A stretch of DNA of 64,000 nucleotides from Nectonema munidae. Lineage: Eukaryota; Nematomorpha; Nectonematoida; Nectonematidae. A model generated the notes under the pieces. It was not told the origin of the DNA and searched no databases. It saw only the letters and a list, made by a program, of their open reading frames with translations. The stretch lies in assembly GCA_030549495.1 (NCBI GenBank), contig JAUIRK010000567.1, positions 598,501-662,500 on the forward strand, in the 5' to 3' direction. Positions 1 through 11,619 of this stretch are shown here, piece after piece (the stretch's first letter is position 1; the number at the start of each line of letters is the position of its first letter). Made by a program: the position numbers and the translations under genes.

Positions 1-20
1 TTGGTTTCACTTAATTTGCC

Positions 21-197
21 AATAGTAGGATGACCTCTCAGCTGAACAGTTGAAGGTCAGGGGTTCGATCCCCAAGGCTCCCAAATCTAAAAACAAATTC
101 CCAAAGACTGTGATTAACCATCTTAAGCATAATGCGAGCATATAGCCTTACGGCTAAAAGTGTTTTGATATCTCAAACCAACCAACCAACCAACCCC
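21..197 (+). mobile_element. tRNA-derived SINE, family A, copy 1
   Basis: A pol III B-box (GGTTCGATCCC, about 62-72) follows a tRNA-like head starting near GACCTCTCAGC. The body ends in a tail containing GCATATAGCCTTACGG and a (CCAA)n microsatellite. Two more copies lie at about 24224-24397 (minus) and 38924-39094 (plus), which establishes a dispersed family. The tail resembles the 3' end of the LINE at 1562-5627. The first bases are close to the window edge, so the left target duplication is not readable. Confidence 0.85.
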
Positions 198-1555
198 CGT
201 TCTGGATCCATTTAAAAAGTATTTTAATTACTAAGTTTTTAATTAGCTATTGTTTATCCTCTGGATCTACGCAAAATATAATATAGTTATGTAAAAGTTA
301 TTCAGTTAGAGAAGTTATCAATTTTAATATTAAAAAGAAATTTTGTTTAAAAAAACAACTCACAAAACTTTTCTTTTGAATATGTTTGAATTCGACGAAT
401 CACATGACTAAAACTTAATAAGCCGCATTGATATTGTTGTGATTAAACTAAATCAATACATCAATCTTGTAATTTTTATCTGCTACAATACGCTGAGGAA
501 TTTAAGACAAAAAATATATTTAAAAAGATATTAAAAAACCATAAGTTTTACAAAGTACTCGTGCTAAGGTTATTTTTTTGTAAAAAAGAGGTTTAAGACT
601 GTTTGCAGTGAAAAAGAATTAGACATGTTTGAAACATCTTCTATGTTTAGAATATTTTTTTAATTTTGTTACTAAAATATTCTTTATGAACACAGTTTAT
701 GAAGAAATTGGAATTTAGAAGTACCCAATTTTCTGCCATATTTCTTATCTTAATTTGCGAAAATAGACGAACTCAAATCACAACTGAAATATTTATTTAA
801 TAATTTTAATGAATTTACACATAATCTTAATATGTGGGCGTTATAAAATGAACTTTCTTTCTTTCTTTTAGAAAATCATTTTTGGAAAAATTCTTTATTT
901 CATCATCTGTTTAATTAATTCCAAATTCAATCTTGTTTTCTAAGCTATTTTATTTTAAATTAGACTTAACATATTCTTTGTTGAGAAAAATAGTGCATTT
1001 GAACAAATGCTAGCAATAAAATTACTATTTTCAAAAATTAAATTTAGTTAAAAGGGAGCCCCCCCTGGCTACAATAAATTAAATTTAAATAAAAATAATT
1101 TTACCTACAAGAAAATTTCTACATTTATGTCTAATATGCTACATATTTTATAAAATTACAAAGTTTTTGAATAAATCTAGTAACATTCTTTATCAATTTT
1201 TAAATTTTATGTAATAGTAAAACAACTAGAGATAAAAAACGGGACATTTATTAAAAGACAGGACGGCAAAAAAAGACGAATAAAACGGTACTGTATAGTT
1301 CAAAATAGTAAGTCTGGTCAGCCTACTACTTAGACGTAAGGAAATCACCATTATTAATTTCTATTTTCACCCTGTTCTGAAAAGATATTATGTCTTTCGT
1401 AAATAAGCGTGATGAAGATAAATTAAGTAGTTGAAAAATAAATTTAAGAAAAAATTAGAAAAAAAAAACAAAATTATCTGAAAAAACAATAATAAGAAAG
1501 TATTGCAAAACAATGAATTATCATTTATTAATACAGTTTTGATTTTTTAATAAAT
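198..1555. other. AT-rich non-coding DNA
   Basis: No gene, splice-bounded exon or tRNA-like sequence was seen. A short CTTT microsatellite lies near 852-870 after an ATAAAATGAA stretch, which may be an old LINE 3' tail. Confidence 0.5.
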
Positions 1556-1659
1556 TATTTTTTGTTGTACTCTAACGATATGCTTCACTGGGGAAATCGA
1601 GACCACTCTATATCGGAATGCATCTTCAGAAATGATTCCACAAAACTCTCATGCTTTAA

Positions 1660-2601
1660 TTGCCACAATCACCACAACGCTACATCCAAACATTGCGAAT
1701 ACCAAATTCAACTCGCACAACATATCCAAAATCAACACAACCTTCTAATAAGCAAATTCCTATGCTAAATTTTCTCCACATAAACCTCAACCACTCTAAT
1801 GCTGTTTGGACAAACCTATATAACATTCTAATTTCAAACTTATTTGATGTTATATCTATTAAAGAACCATATCCAAATCTCTCTTCTAATATACCAAATT
1901 ACTTACTATATCAGACGTCACCTTTGTCCTTTTATTCAGCAGGCATCTTCATAAAATCAACCGTTCACCACACATCATTACTACGATTCTCTTCAAACAA
2001 TTTTTACTTTGTTCTTGTACACACCAAACCTCACCCTCTTCTTTTCGCAACCCTTTACTCTCCTCCCTCTAACCCAATAGCCATCCCCTCAGATTTCTCC
2101 CAATCGCAAACACTTGAAACATCCATACTCCCGTGTACATATCATTTAATTATCTCCCCCGATTGCAACGCTCGATCACAAATCTGGTACCACAAAGAAA
2201 ATCTACGAGGACAGCAAGTTATCAATTTCTTATGCTCGAACAACATATATCTCGTTGACAACTCTAAAAACCCTACATACCAAGACTCGTGTAACAACGA
2301 ACAATACACATCTCACATTGACCTCACAATAACCACTTCAAACACTCTCGATCTAATATCTAATTGGTCAATCTCGGACATCCCATCAGTTTCAGATCAC
2401 TCCTTCATAACATTTCAACTTCTCATAAACACTACAACCATCAAAAACTATAACAACACTTTAAAAAAGAACCCCTCTCACTGGCTCACATATCTCAACA
2501 TCCTCAACAATTCACTCCCAACATTAACATCTCTCTCCTCTCCCACATCCATCGATAAAGCTGCACTATCCTCAATGATAATGTTTCACATTTCATCATA
2601 A
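1660..2601 (+). pseudogene. LINE ORF2, endonuclease part
   Basis: This 313-codon reading frame is the N-terminal apurinic/apyrimidinic-type endonuclease of the LINE, which nicks target DNA to prime reverse transcription. The family's marks are visible: an N-terminal LNFLHINLNHSNAVW strand, a central SPDCNARSQIW (a weakened GDFNAHS motif) and a C-terminal ISDIPSVSDHSFITF, equivalent to the catalytic SDH motif. The first ATG lies inside the ORF1 overlap, and the true start is probably near MLNFLHIN (about 1762). The frame closes shortly after the endonuclease, and the RT continues in other frames, so this is a fossil. Confidence 0.8.
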
Positions 2602-4084
2602 CCTCCACTCCTATCAACCCATTTCCTAATAGAAGACATGTCTATTTCTAGACACCTGAGCTTACAGCATTAAAAAACAATCTGAAACGCATTATCAAAA
2701 CCCTACGAAAATCTCCCTCCCCCTCAATCATTTCCATCCATTCTGCTGTTAAAAAAAAATACAAACAGGCAATACTTCAAACTAAAAAGAACTCATGGGT
2801 AAAATTCACCAGCCAGCACTCAAACAATCCATGGAACATTATCAATAGGCTAACTAAAAAGAGAAAACCTTCTATTCTGCCCGAAACAATACTTCCCTGC
2901 TCATCCGATCATACCACACACTACAACCCTCCATTTCTATCGGCAATCTTTACCCCCGACTCTCCCTCTTCTGATCTCCCCTTTCACCACACAATTCGAG
3001 AACACTCTAAAAACATCATTCACTCCATCCAAACCCCTACTTTTCCTCCAATCACACTAAATGAATTAAACATAGCAGTAAACTCTCTTAAAACAAATGC
3101 TTCATATAGCTTCGACCATATCTCACCCAAACATATTAAAAAATCAATACACATTCTTAACAAACATTTACTCCTTATTTTCAATGCATGCCTTACTCAT
3201 TCACATTTCCCCAACGTTTGGAAAATCGGCAAACAAATACTCATTCCTAAACCCAATAAAGATTCAAGCTTCATTCAAAATTGGCGACCAATCACTCTAC
3301 TACCCATACTAGGCAAACTTTTCGAAAAAATCATTCGCAAACGTCTAGTTCACTACATCCTATCCCGTAACCTCATCCATCACACGCAATTTGCATACCT
3401 TTCCAACAAAAATACGGAAACAGCACTATCTCGTCTAACCACCTACCTTGACTCTTCCCTTTCAACTCAGAAAATTTCTTCTACAATCTTCTTAGACATA
3501 AACAACGCTTTCAACTCAGCCTGGCATCCTGCCATCATCACAAACCTTGCCCACAAATAATTTCCTCCTTACATCATCAAATTTAAAAGCTCATACCTTT
3601 CAAACCGCTTTCTCATTTTCGGACATCGCGCTTCCCTTTGCATCCATAAGCTAACCCTCTCGACTCCCCAAGGAGGATGTCTTTCCGATATCCTCTGGCT
3701 AATCCTCATAGACCCGCATCTCGATCTAATCCAGACCAACACAGATTTCTCTCAATGTTTTTCAGACGACATATTATTCACCTTGTAACTCTCAACAAGA
3801 AAACCTCACCCAATCTTCTTGATTTCTACTAAGGTTACAATAGAGAGCAAACACAGATAAGATATTCTTTAACGCCAGCAATACCACCCTCATTCACTTC
3901 ACACGCAGACACATAGAACATTTACCCCTTCATTTAAATACATCTACTTCTATAACTGCCTCAAAGACTATCAAATATCTAGGAGTAAACTTCCAGTCCA
4001 ACCTAAAATTTTCAATACACTTTAAAAAAAATACCAAAAACTCTCAGTCACCCTTTTTTCACTTAAAAGCGCTATCTCTTATAA

Positions 4085-5491
4085 ATGGGGCCTCCGTCCC
4101 AAACACACCAAATACATATACTCATCCTTAATCCTCCCAGCAATTCAATACGGAATTCTTTCTGGGGCATCTCCTTAAAACACCCCACAACCATCCATTT
4201 TCTTAACAAGATACACCGTCTCTGCCTACTCTGCATCACCAACGCATATCGTACTACTTCCACACAATGCGTAGAAATTCTAACAAACACCCTACCATTA
4301 CAACTTCAACTTAAAAAAACTAATATTAAGAGCTTCATCTTGACATACAACAACGTACTTCCCCCCTTTCTTCCGATCACACCCCACCGCAATACTCCAT
4401 CCTATTCTTTCTACTCACATCTATTAGCAAAATATGCATCAACTATTGCTAACTACCTAGTTCATCCCTCGATACATCCATCTCTTTTAACTCATCCATC
4501 TGCACAAAATCCATTCAAAACATCTATATGCAAAAACAAATTATTTGCAAAGCAATCAATTCCATACCTTCGCTCTACCTCTTCTTCAACCTCCCTACGT
4601 ATCTTCACAGACGCCTCAAAGAAATCCCTAAGTACCTCCTTTGCTTACGCCTTCTTCAAAGGCTCTTCCACTAGCCCCTTTTACACCCATCGATCCCAAT
4701 TAAATCCTCTACTCTCAATCCTCGAATGCGAAATCTTTAGCCTTTTACACGTCTGCACTACGATTACTAACAGCATTAACCACCTCCTTCCCCACTTTAC
4801 TACCATCCATTTCTATACCGATGCACAAAACATAATCCACGATCTCTCTCTATCACACAACATCCCCTTTCCCTACTTTCAACTCGCCTCCTCTCTAATC
4901 AATCTTACAAAACTTTTCCACATACACCTATGCTGGTGCCCGTTTCACCTAAACATACCAGAAAACTCCCTCGTAGACTACTTAACCTCAAACTTACACC
5001 TAACCTCCCACATCCCTCTCATCAACTCCCTACCTCTCAAAACCTTTCTAACGCACATTCACTTATCCTCTCTAGAAGAAGGGCAGATGTCCATATCTTC
5101 ATCTCAAAATGCACTAATCTCCTCTTTACCACACATCAGTACAATTCACACAACTTTCAAAAACAAAAAATTTACACTACCTCGTTCAACCATTCGTTGG
5201 CTATCAGGCCACTGCCCATGCAAACCATATCTCTTCCGAATTAAAGTTAGCGAAAATCCATATTGTCGTTTCGGATGCGACACAATAGAAACGCCTTACC
5301 ATATCTTCACATGCCAAATCTTCTTTTATCATCGCCAAGATCTTTTATTTCGCTGCCTTTCTTTACTTAATACATCTCCAACAAAACTCTCAGATCTTCT
5401 GTTACACCCAACACTACTAAAATCCCTAGCAACCTTCATTGACACCATTGAATCAACTCTCACCACCGTTGATAACCCTATAACAAACTAA
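4085..5491 (+). pseudogene. LINE ORF2, RNase H and C-terminal Cys/His region
   Basis: A 468-codon open frame holds the thumb remnant and the RNase H of the same LINE. RNase H motifs appear in order: RIFTDAS (first Asp), LECEIFSLL (Glu), FYTDAQNI (Asp) and NSLVDYL (last Asp). Downstream comes the characteristic region WLSGHCPCKPYLFRI, then CRFGCDTIETPYHIFTCQ, a C-x3-C-x7-H-x4-C arrangement typical of I/R1-like elements. It encodes no independent host protein. An intact frame of this length beside a broken RT suggests fairly recent decay. Confidence 0.85.
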
Positions 5492-5659
5492 TCTGCCTTT
5501 CCTTTCTATTTTTAGAATAACATCGGTAACTCCTCCCTATCTCTACCAACATCTCCATCCCCCTATCAAGCTTACGCGAGCTATCAGCACACGCTTGAAA
5601 GTGCTTTGAAATCTACCTACCTACCTAACTATTTGCTCTTATGGGACTTGGATAACACA

Positions 5660-7620
5660 ATGTCGTTTTTTTTCAAAAATTCAGGAGTCTTTTTTTTGTT
5701 TGTAAAATACATATAAACGGTCTTCTTTTTATAATGCAAAAATCATTTGAAATGCACCATTCAAATGTCTTACTAACGTTGATTTTATACAATTCATCTA
5801 ATGATTTATCGTAGAGTGAGGCCTGCTGTAGAAGTAAAGAGTGAGGTATTAAGATTGTTAGGTCATCTGCAAATGAAAGAATATCTAGAGCCTTATTTGA
5901 ATTAAAAATATCATTTATATAGATTAGGAATAACAAGGGCCCTAGGAGTGAGCCTTGTGGCCTTCCTTTGTTATTCATAGTCATAAGTGGAGTTGAAAAA
6001 CTATTGTTGACATTTACAATTTGTTGTCTGAATGATAAATAGGAGCTGAAAAAACTAAGAGCATTATTATCGAAACCATACTTTTTTAACTTAAGCAACC
6101 GTTTGCTGTGGGAAATTGTATAAATGCCTTTGAAATATCTAGTCAAATAACAAGTGTATCATCATTTCTATCTAAATAATCAACAAGAGAATTTATTAAA
6201 TAACTATGAGCAATCACGGTTGATGAATGTTTCCGAAAACCGAACTGATGGGAATGTAACAAATTATTTATATTAAAGTAATTAAGAACTTGAGAGTGAA
6301 TTATTTTTTCAAAGAGCTTTGAGATAGTATTTATTAGGGAAATTGGTCGATAGTTAGCTACACTAAATTTATCACCTTTTTTCTTATATATTGGAATGAA
6401 TTTGCTGAGCTTAAAATATGAAGGAAAGATTGAACAATAAATACAAAGATTGAAAGAATAGTGCAATGGAGGAGCAACTATAAATTTGGCAATTTTTAAG
6501 TGGTATGCTGAAATGCCATATATATCTTCAGATTTGCTCTCACTTAGATTTCATTTATGCCAATACTATTTAGTGTAAATGTTTAATAGACTTGAGGTAG
6601 ATATTGCGCAACATCAGCATCAGAAGATTCAACTATTTGATTTATAAATGAGAATTTATATAATTGCACAGTTCGTCATTGTCAATAATAAATTCATTGT
6701 TTTTTTTCAAAATTAAAGTAATGTCATTTTTACTTTTTATTATATTGTTTATATTTCTCCAGATTTCTTGGCTGTTATTTTTAATACAACTGGTGATTAC
6801 ATTATTGATTGAAAGACTATTTTTTCAGTATCATATTCATACTTAATAAAATTCCAATCGATTGAACACATAAGATCGAAAAATATTCCTTTTTGAAACT
6901 TAAGTACAGGTTTAGATTGGTGTACTTCTAATAGGCAGTTCAGTTCTAAACTAAGTAAAACTGGAATGTGATCAGAGATCACTGTCTGGAGATTAAAACA
7001 ATTGTAATTATGTTTATTCGAGATAAAAATGTTATCGATAAGTGTGAAAGTTTGATAACGTGTTGCTTTTGTGACTGAGGGAATTAACTAGTATTCCATA
7101 ACTAAATTAAGGAATTCTGATGAATGTGTTTTTTTTATTAATTTCAAAAAGGTTAATGTTGAAATCTCCAAGAAAAAAAGAGTCGTAACACTTACGACCA
7201 CAATAGATTTCCAAGAGTGATCTGAATGAAGATAGAAAACATTCTAGAGCTTCTAGGTTGTATCTAGGTAGACGATAAATATTAAAAACACAAACAGAAG
7301 TTTGTACAAACAAATCAGAGTTTATGTCCAAACACAAGGTTTAAACAACATACGAACTTTTTACAAAAAAACACAAGCCTGAGTGCTTGGATATGGTTTT
7401 AGATTTTGAAAAGTAATTAAAACCAGGTATAGTAAAAATCATTTCTTCATCGGAATTCAAAGTTTCTTTGAATGCAAAAATATCAATTGAAATACAATTT
7501 TTAATTAATTTATCTATGAAAATTTGGATGCAATTCCATTTAGATTTGAGAGATTGAACGTTTAGGGACAATATGTTAAAATTATATAACCTATGTAAAC
7601 GTACTTTATCTATATTAAAA
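5660..7620 (-). mobile_element. CR1/Jockey-type LINE, decayed
   Basis: Reading the minus strand from 7571 downward gives endonuclease pieces: SLNVQSLKSKWN, then FFLGDFNINLF, then MISDHIPVLLSL. RT blocks follow: IPIYKKKGD with NYRPISLI, then HQFGFRKHSSTVIA, then GRPQGSLLGPLLFLIYIND and the catalytic LSFADDLTIL. The order endonuclease then RT with FADD is that of CR1/Jockey-group LINEs. There is no RNase H. The copy is broken into at least five frames and lacks a clear 3' end near 5660. It lies tail to tail with the 1562-5627 element. The fragments at 33420-35090 and 18020-19076 belong to the same broad group. Confidence 0.85.
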
Positions 7621-8035
7621 ATATAGAAGGCTGGAAAACACTTTCATGAGATTTTTTTTATCAAAATAAGTAATGTCATTTAGATCAGATAGTATATTCA
7701 TTATTTAGAAGAAAAAAATCTAAACTTTGCTTACAATTTAACTTCAAATTATGATGAATTTTTTTCTTTAAAGGACATTTTATTGAAAAAGTATGGTGCG
7801 CATGCGTTGAGATATTTTATTCATAGATGGCGTTAAGTTATATAAAATATCTGTATAAATATAGATATTTAAAGCTAGATGGCGTTAAGATATTTTATTT
7901 CTTTTCAGGAAATTACGTTATAAAATTTCTAAATATCTTTTAAATTTTAAAGACATTTTTAAGTCAAAAAATATAAAAAAAATAGAATCTACAAAAATAA
8001 CTACACGATTTTCCTTAATTTAAGACCTATATTCT
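7621..8035. other. AT-rich spacer between LINE remnants
   Basis: Nothing coding was seen. A short imperfect duplication, AGATGGCGTTAAG, occurs at about 7826 and 7875. Confidence 0.4.
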
Positions 8036-8039
8036 TTAA

Positions 8040-8290
8040 CACTCGCCTACTACCTTTGCTCAATCAATCATCCTTCAATTACCACCTCAAAAATCCAGAT
8101 TTCTATACTTCAAACTCCTTCAATAACTAACCAATTTCTCCAAAGTCCCTCATTCCTAATCAATTCACAAGCCAAATCAATACAATTCTCTCCAACTTCA
8201 AGTTTAAAACTTTTCAAGCATTTCGCAAGCATATGGAGAATTCCGATAGTGCTTCGATATTTCTTCCTATCTACCTACTTACATATCCTT
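8040..8290 (+). mobile_element. Remnant of a G-poor LINE 3' end
   Basis: A C/A-rich, G-poor stretch follows AT-rich DNA and ends with CGCAAGCATATGGAG, AGTGCTTCGATATTTC and CTATCTACCTACTTAC. This is a decayed version of the tail at 5573-5627 (GCGAGC, GTGCTTTGAAATCTACC). I infer an old 5'-truncated copy of the same or a sister LINE. Confidence 0.5.
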
Positions 8291-8889
8291 TTTTTTTATA
8301 AGTTTTTTTTGATAATTGTTTAAATAAATATTGGGGTATTTTAATACCTCATCGCACAGTAGGTAAAAAATTTGACCTCACCAACTAAGTGTTAAATGAA
8401 TTTTAGTTGATTAAATTTTTTTAGGATTTTTTCACAAGTGATAATAATGATATACAATACTTAGTAATATTTTTTACAAAAATTTTTGAAAGTATTGTTT
8501 GCTATTTTGGTTTCGTTTCAAATATTTTTTCTAAAATTTATTTTACAACTAGTCGATTAAACTTTATCGCGCTTATTTACACATGATATTTTCAGATAAG
8601 GCTGAAACATGCGTTTAATGGTGATTTTCTTACGTGTAAATTAATACCCATAAATGAAGCAGGTTCTTGTGACTCCGAGTTTAAACAGAAGGTCTTGTGC
8701 TATTGAAGAAGAATACCCTACTCAAACAACTTAAGTTATATAATCATATTCAGTATATATAAGTTAAGCCAATATTGAATATTTAGATAAATTTAAGCTT
8801 GCAACAATATTTCCTAAAAATTCTAAAGTCCTTAGCTTTGAAAAAGTATATTATATATTATAAATTAAATATTTAATTTTATTTAGCGG

Positions 8890-9310
8890 GAAACTTTTCA
8901 GCAGGGTCGTATCAAGGGGGAGGGCAGTGGGGGGGGGGGCAATTCCCTTCAGGCGCCACACCTAGGGGCGCCATTTCATTGCCCAGTCAACAACCTTAGG
9001 GGGTGGGGCTTGGGGATGTAAAAAAATTCCCCTTCCAATGTTTCCACCAAGACAACTGAGCAAACTTCAAAAAGAGTAATGTAGCAGGGATAAACTCCCG
9101 GGTTCTATGTTGCCCTAGCAGCAAGGAAATGAAAGCGAAATTAAGCCTTGATCAAGAAGGTCGGCAAAAACTCAGCCACCAGTTTGCGGGAAAATATGCC
9201 ACTGAGGTCAACGCAGCAGAGCTTGAAATTGAGGACATTCAAAAGTTTTTGAAATCTCGGTGACAATCTCGAGCATATATCCTTACGGCTTGAAAGTCAA
9301 TTTTTCAATA
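8890..9310. repeat. Unclassified GC-richer repeat with a SINE-A-like tail
   Basis: This block stands out from the AT-rich background and begins with a run of G (8920-8940). It includes the palindrome GGCGCCACACCTAGGGGCGCC (21-mer split about 8954-8974 by an odd centre). It ends with CGAGCATATATCC and TTACGGCTTGAAAG (9274-9298), the SINE-A/LINE tail. No protein family is recognised inside. Confidence 0.4.
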
Positions 9311-9786
9311 ATCAATTTTTTTAATGAGAATTACTTATCGATATTTAGAATTCTGAAACTTTAGTTTTTATAATCATTTTGGTCTGTGCTCTCACGTTAC
9401 GATGCCAGCAGAGACCTCAAATTAAGAGTGCTCTTGGTCTAAGATTCACCCGTCCAGTTAAGAAAGATATTTCTTCCCTTGGAAGCAAAACCCACTCAAA
9501 AAAATTAAATTATAAAAAGTTTTGAGTAAATTTTAAAAATAGGTATTTGATGTGGGGGCCAACATGGGGTCCAGCCAAAAACCCTTAAAACCAACCAAAT
9601 AAAAATTAGAAATAATTATTTTATATTAAGTTTAATAAAATAAAATAATTTTTGAATTTAAATTAAATACTTATACGCGTGCCTGGCAAGATCATTGGAG
9701 ACATAAAAATATATAACAATACTCGATTTTCAAACCTTCACACTTAAATAACTTTGTTCCATTTTATTTTAAGTATTTATCTAATA
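9311..9786. other. AT-rich non-coding DNA
   Basis: No gene seen. About 9385-9490 faintly resembles the SINE-B tail (a TTCTTCCCTTGGA stretch) but lacks a readable B-box. Confidence 0.35.
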
Positions 9787-10136
9787 CTCCACCATCGTCT
9801 GGTCCCAAGCCCAGAGTGAGAAAGTAGGAGGGTTTGCGTCAGGAAGGGCACCCGGCAGTAAAATTTCTGCTCCAACAAAATCTTATGAATTATGGAACTT
9901 TATTACAAAGACAAAGATGAAAATAGAAGGAACAACCAAAAACGGAAGGCCGCATCTGAGATGGAAGAACGTGGTTGACAAAGATTTGAAAAGATTTAAT
10001 TTAGAGGAGAAAGATAACGCGGATAGAAGTAAATGGAAGAAATTAATAAATGCATTGTTTTATGGTTCCATATTGATAAGGAAGGTCTACCCTTTTTACG
10101 AGAAAAAACCACCTTCTAAAAATAAATGATGATGAT
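9787..10136 (+). mobile_element. RTE-like LINE, 5'-truncated 3' end
   Basis: The 3' segment starts with the widespread untranslated motif GTCAGGAAGGGCACCCGGC (9838-9856). It then encodes a C-terminal tail at 9917-10129 (GRPHLRWKNVVDKDLKRF, then DRSKWKKLINAL), the hallmark of RTE-like ORF ends. It closes with a (GAT)n tail, ATGATGATGAT, at 10126-10136. The upstream RT is absent. Confidence 0.7.
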
Positions 10137-10309
10137 GATCTAATACCCTTTTAATTTTAGGTTTTATTTGTAAATAAAGGGTGTATTTGGGTAAAAAATC
10201 ATACCCTTTATATATTTATTACTAACGAATTTGTTACAAATAAACTATCAAAGAAAAAAATTTTCAAAAAGAACTATTTTTCAAAGAAGTATTTTTTAGC
10301 TTGACTAAA

Positions 10310-10445
10310 AATTATGCCAATAGACACTTGGACGACGGACATTTGTTAGGCGTGGCCAACGGACATTTAGCGAATTGACATATCGCTGACGGAGATTTCG
10401 CAGAATGGAGATTTAGCCCAACGGGTATTTGAACGAATAGACATT
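10310..10445. repeat. Degenerate tandem repeat of about 20-22 bp (GACGGACATTTNGCGAA)
   Basis: About six imperfect units share the core GRACATTTNGC with a GAA or CAA spacer: GACGGACATTTG, AACGGACATTTAGCG, ATTGACATATCGC, GACGGAGATTTCGC, ATGGAGATTTAGCCC and AATAGACATTTC. No coding potential is seen. Confidence 0.75.
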
Positions 10446-10467
10446 TCATCTAAAATGTACATGCAAT

Positions 10468-10797
10468 TTAAGAATTTTCCATATTCAATGAGCTACGTGA
10501 ACCCATAGTGATACCCATAGCATGCTGGTTTCCAAAAATATTCTGTGTTTCATCTACCAATGATTTCCACCCATTAATCCCCTAATGTCTAAGTGTTTGG
10601 GAAAACTCAGTATCAATAACAACATAAGAATCTGAGGATGATTAAAAATTCCTGCTTTTAACTTAGCTTCAGATACCACTCTACACATTTTCTTACACAA
10701 GCACTGAACGCCCTCATCTTTATGATGCATGCTTTTAATATAGTTTTTGGCTAATCCTAATTTAAGATGTAATGGAGAAAGGAACTTTTTGTTTTTA
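10468..10797 (-). pseudogene. Cc8L18.2-like zinc-finger family, decayed fragment
   Basis: Read on the minus strand, this stretch gives LSPLHLKLGLAKNYIKSM, then VSEAKLKAGIFNHPQI, then INGWKSLVDETQNIFGNQH. It aligns without doubt to the C-terminal half of the protein at 57822-59198 (MPPLHIKLGLMKQFVKAL, LSEAKIKGGIFIGPQI, NAWFCMKSVIEGFLGKH). It is an isolated, broken piece of the family with no N-terminal zinc region. It lies 100-500 bp downstream of the GPCR stop codon on the same strand. A third member in one window shows that the family is multicopy and dispersed. Confidence 0.85.
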
Positions 10798-10984
10798 AAA
10801 AAAAAATATATTTATGAATTTATTATTTTATAAATAATTTCCTTAAAAAATATATTTTAACTTTTTTTTTGAAAAGTAAATTTATAAAGCTCCTTCTAAA
10901 AAATATCCTTTTGTTATTAGTCAGTTCGTTTTTTCACTTGCTACCTTTCAGTTTGACTTAGAGTCAAAAGCTTCGCTTAACTCA

Positions 10985-11278
10985 CCTACAGTCAGGGCCG
11001 GCCTTAGGCCACTGCAACTTATACGGCCGCAGTGGGCCCCGCGCTTCTCATTTTTCATTTTGATGATATATTGTATGATTTCGCTAAATGCAAGGTTCGC
11101 ACAGTAAAGTTACTTTGATCGTCATTTTGTGTTAATGAAAAAGTTATAAAACAAATCTCTATTCTTTTTTTCAAAATCTTACTTCTCACTTTTGATCTTT
11201 TTTCCTACCCACACGGGGCCCCGCGCAATCCATTTTGCTAAGGGCCCCGCGAACACTAGGGCCGGCTCTGCCTACAGT
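10985..11278. mobile_element. hAT-like MITE with 8-bp target duplication
   Basis: The element (10993-11270, 278 bp) begins CAGGGCCGGCCTTAG and ends CTAGGGCCGGCTCTG, which are inverted terminal repeats with two mismatches. It is flanked by a perfect 8-bp duplication, CCTACAGT (10985-10992 and 11271-11278). The CAG ends and 8-bp duplication are diagnostic of the hAT superfamily. Subterminal GGGGCCCCGCGC blocks add to the inverted symmetry. It contains no transposase, so it moved in trans. Confidence 0.93.
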
Positions 11279-11619
11279 GGTCTCAGCACCAAGCTCTTCA
11301 AGAACAAGCAAATCTAATGTTGACCAAATATTTTCGTTATAGCATAGATCCAAAACACTAGTGAATTTTTGTTAATTGAGGCTATGATCTCACTAACTAA
11401 TCCAACATTAAAAGATGAGCTGGTTGAAAAATTAATTAAAATCTATTTTTGGGGTTGTGGAAGTGGGCATGCTTGTTTTTCTTCTAAAATATCATAATTC
11501 TTTGGGTATTTGCAACGCTTCTTAAGAAAAAAAGTGACATAATAGTTTATATAGGAAGTAATATATTAAAATAAAACAACGTTTAAAATATTTCGTTGTG
11601 TGTGCGTGAAACTTCGTCA
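11279..11619. other. 3' flank of the GPCR gene
   Basis: The likely 3' UTR of the minus-strand GPCR lies below 11620. No canonical AATAAA was found on the minus strand within the first 200 bases. No other feature is recognised. Confidence 0.4.

Larger units (their letters stand above)
1562..5627 (+). mobile_element. RNase H-bearing non-LTR retrotransposon (I/R1-like), decayed
   Basis: The element reads in LINE order. First comes the end of an ORF1 with a zinc knuckle (CFNCHNHHNATSKHC, 1652-1698). An AP-type endonuclease (1660-2601) overlaps it in another frame. A broken reverse transcriptase follows (about 2640-4080), with LDINNAFNSAW and an FSDD in place of the usual YADD. An RNase H and a C-terminal Cys/His region (4085-5491) come last. 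The 3' end closes with GTGCTTTGAAATCTACC and a (CTAC)n tail at 5613-5627. RNase H after the RT places it with the I, R1 or LOA groups; the exact clade cannot be set by eye. The coding strand is strikingly poor in G. The RT has several stops and frame changes, so the copy is dead. Confidence 0.88.

Noticed and set aside
62-72. Functional tRNA genes at SINE B-boxes
   Set aside because: All B-boxes sit in SINE contexts with SINE tails and no complete cloverleaf; no true tRNA gene was found.
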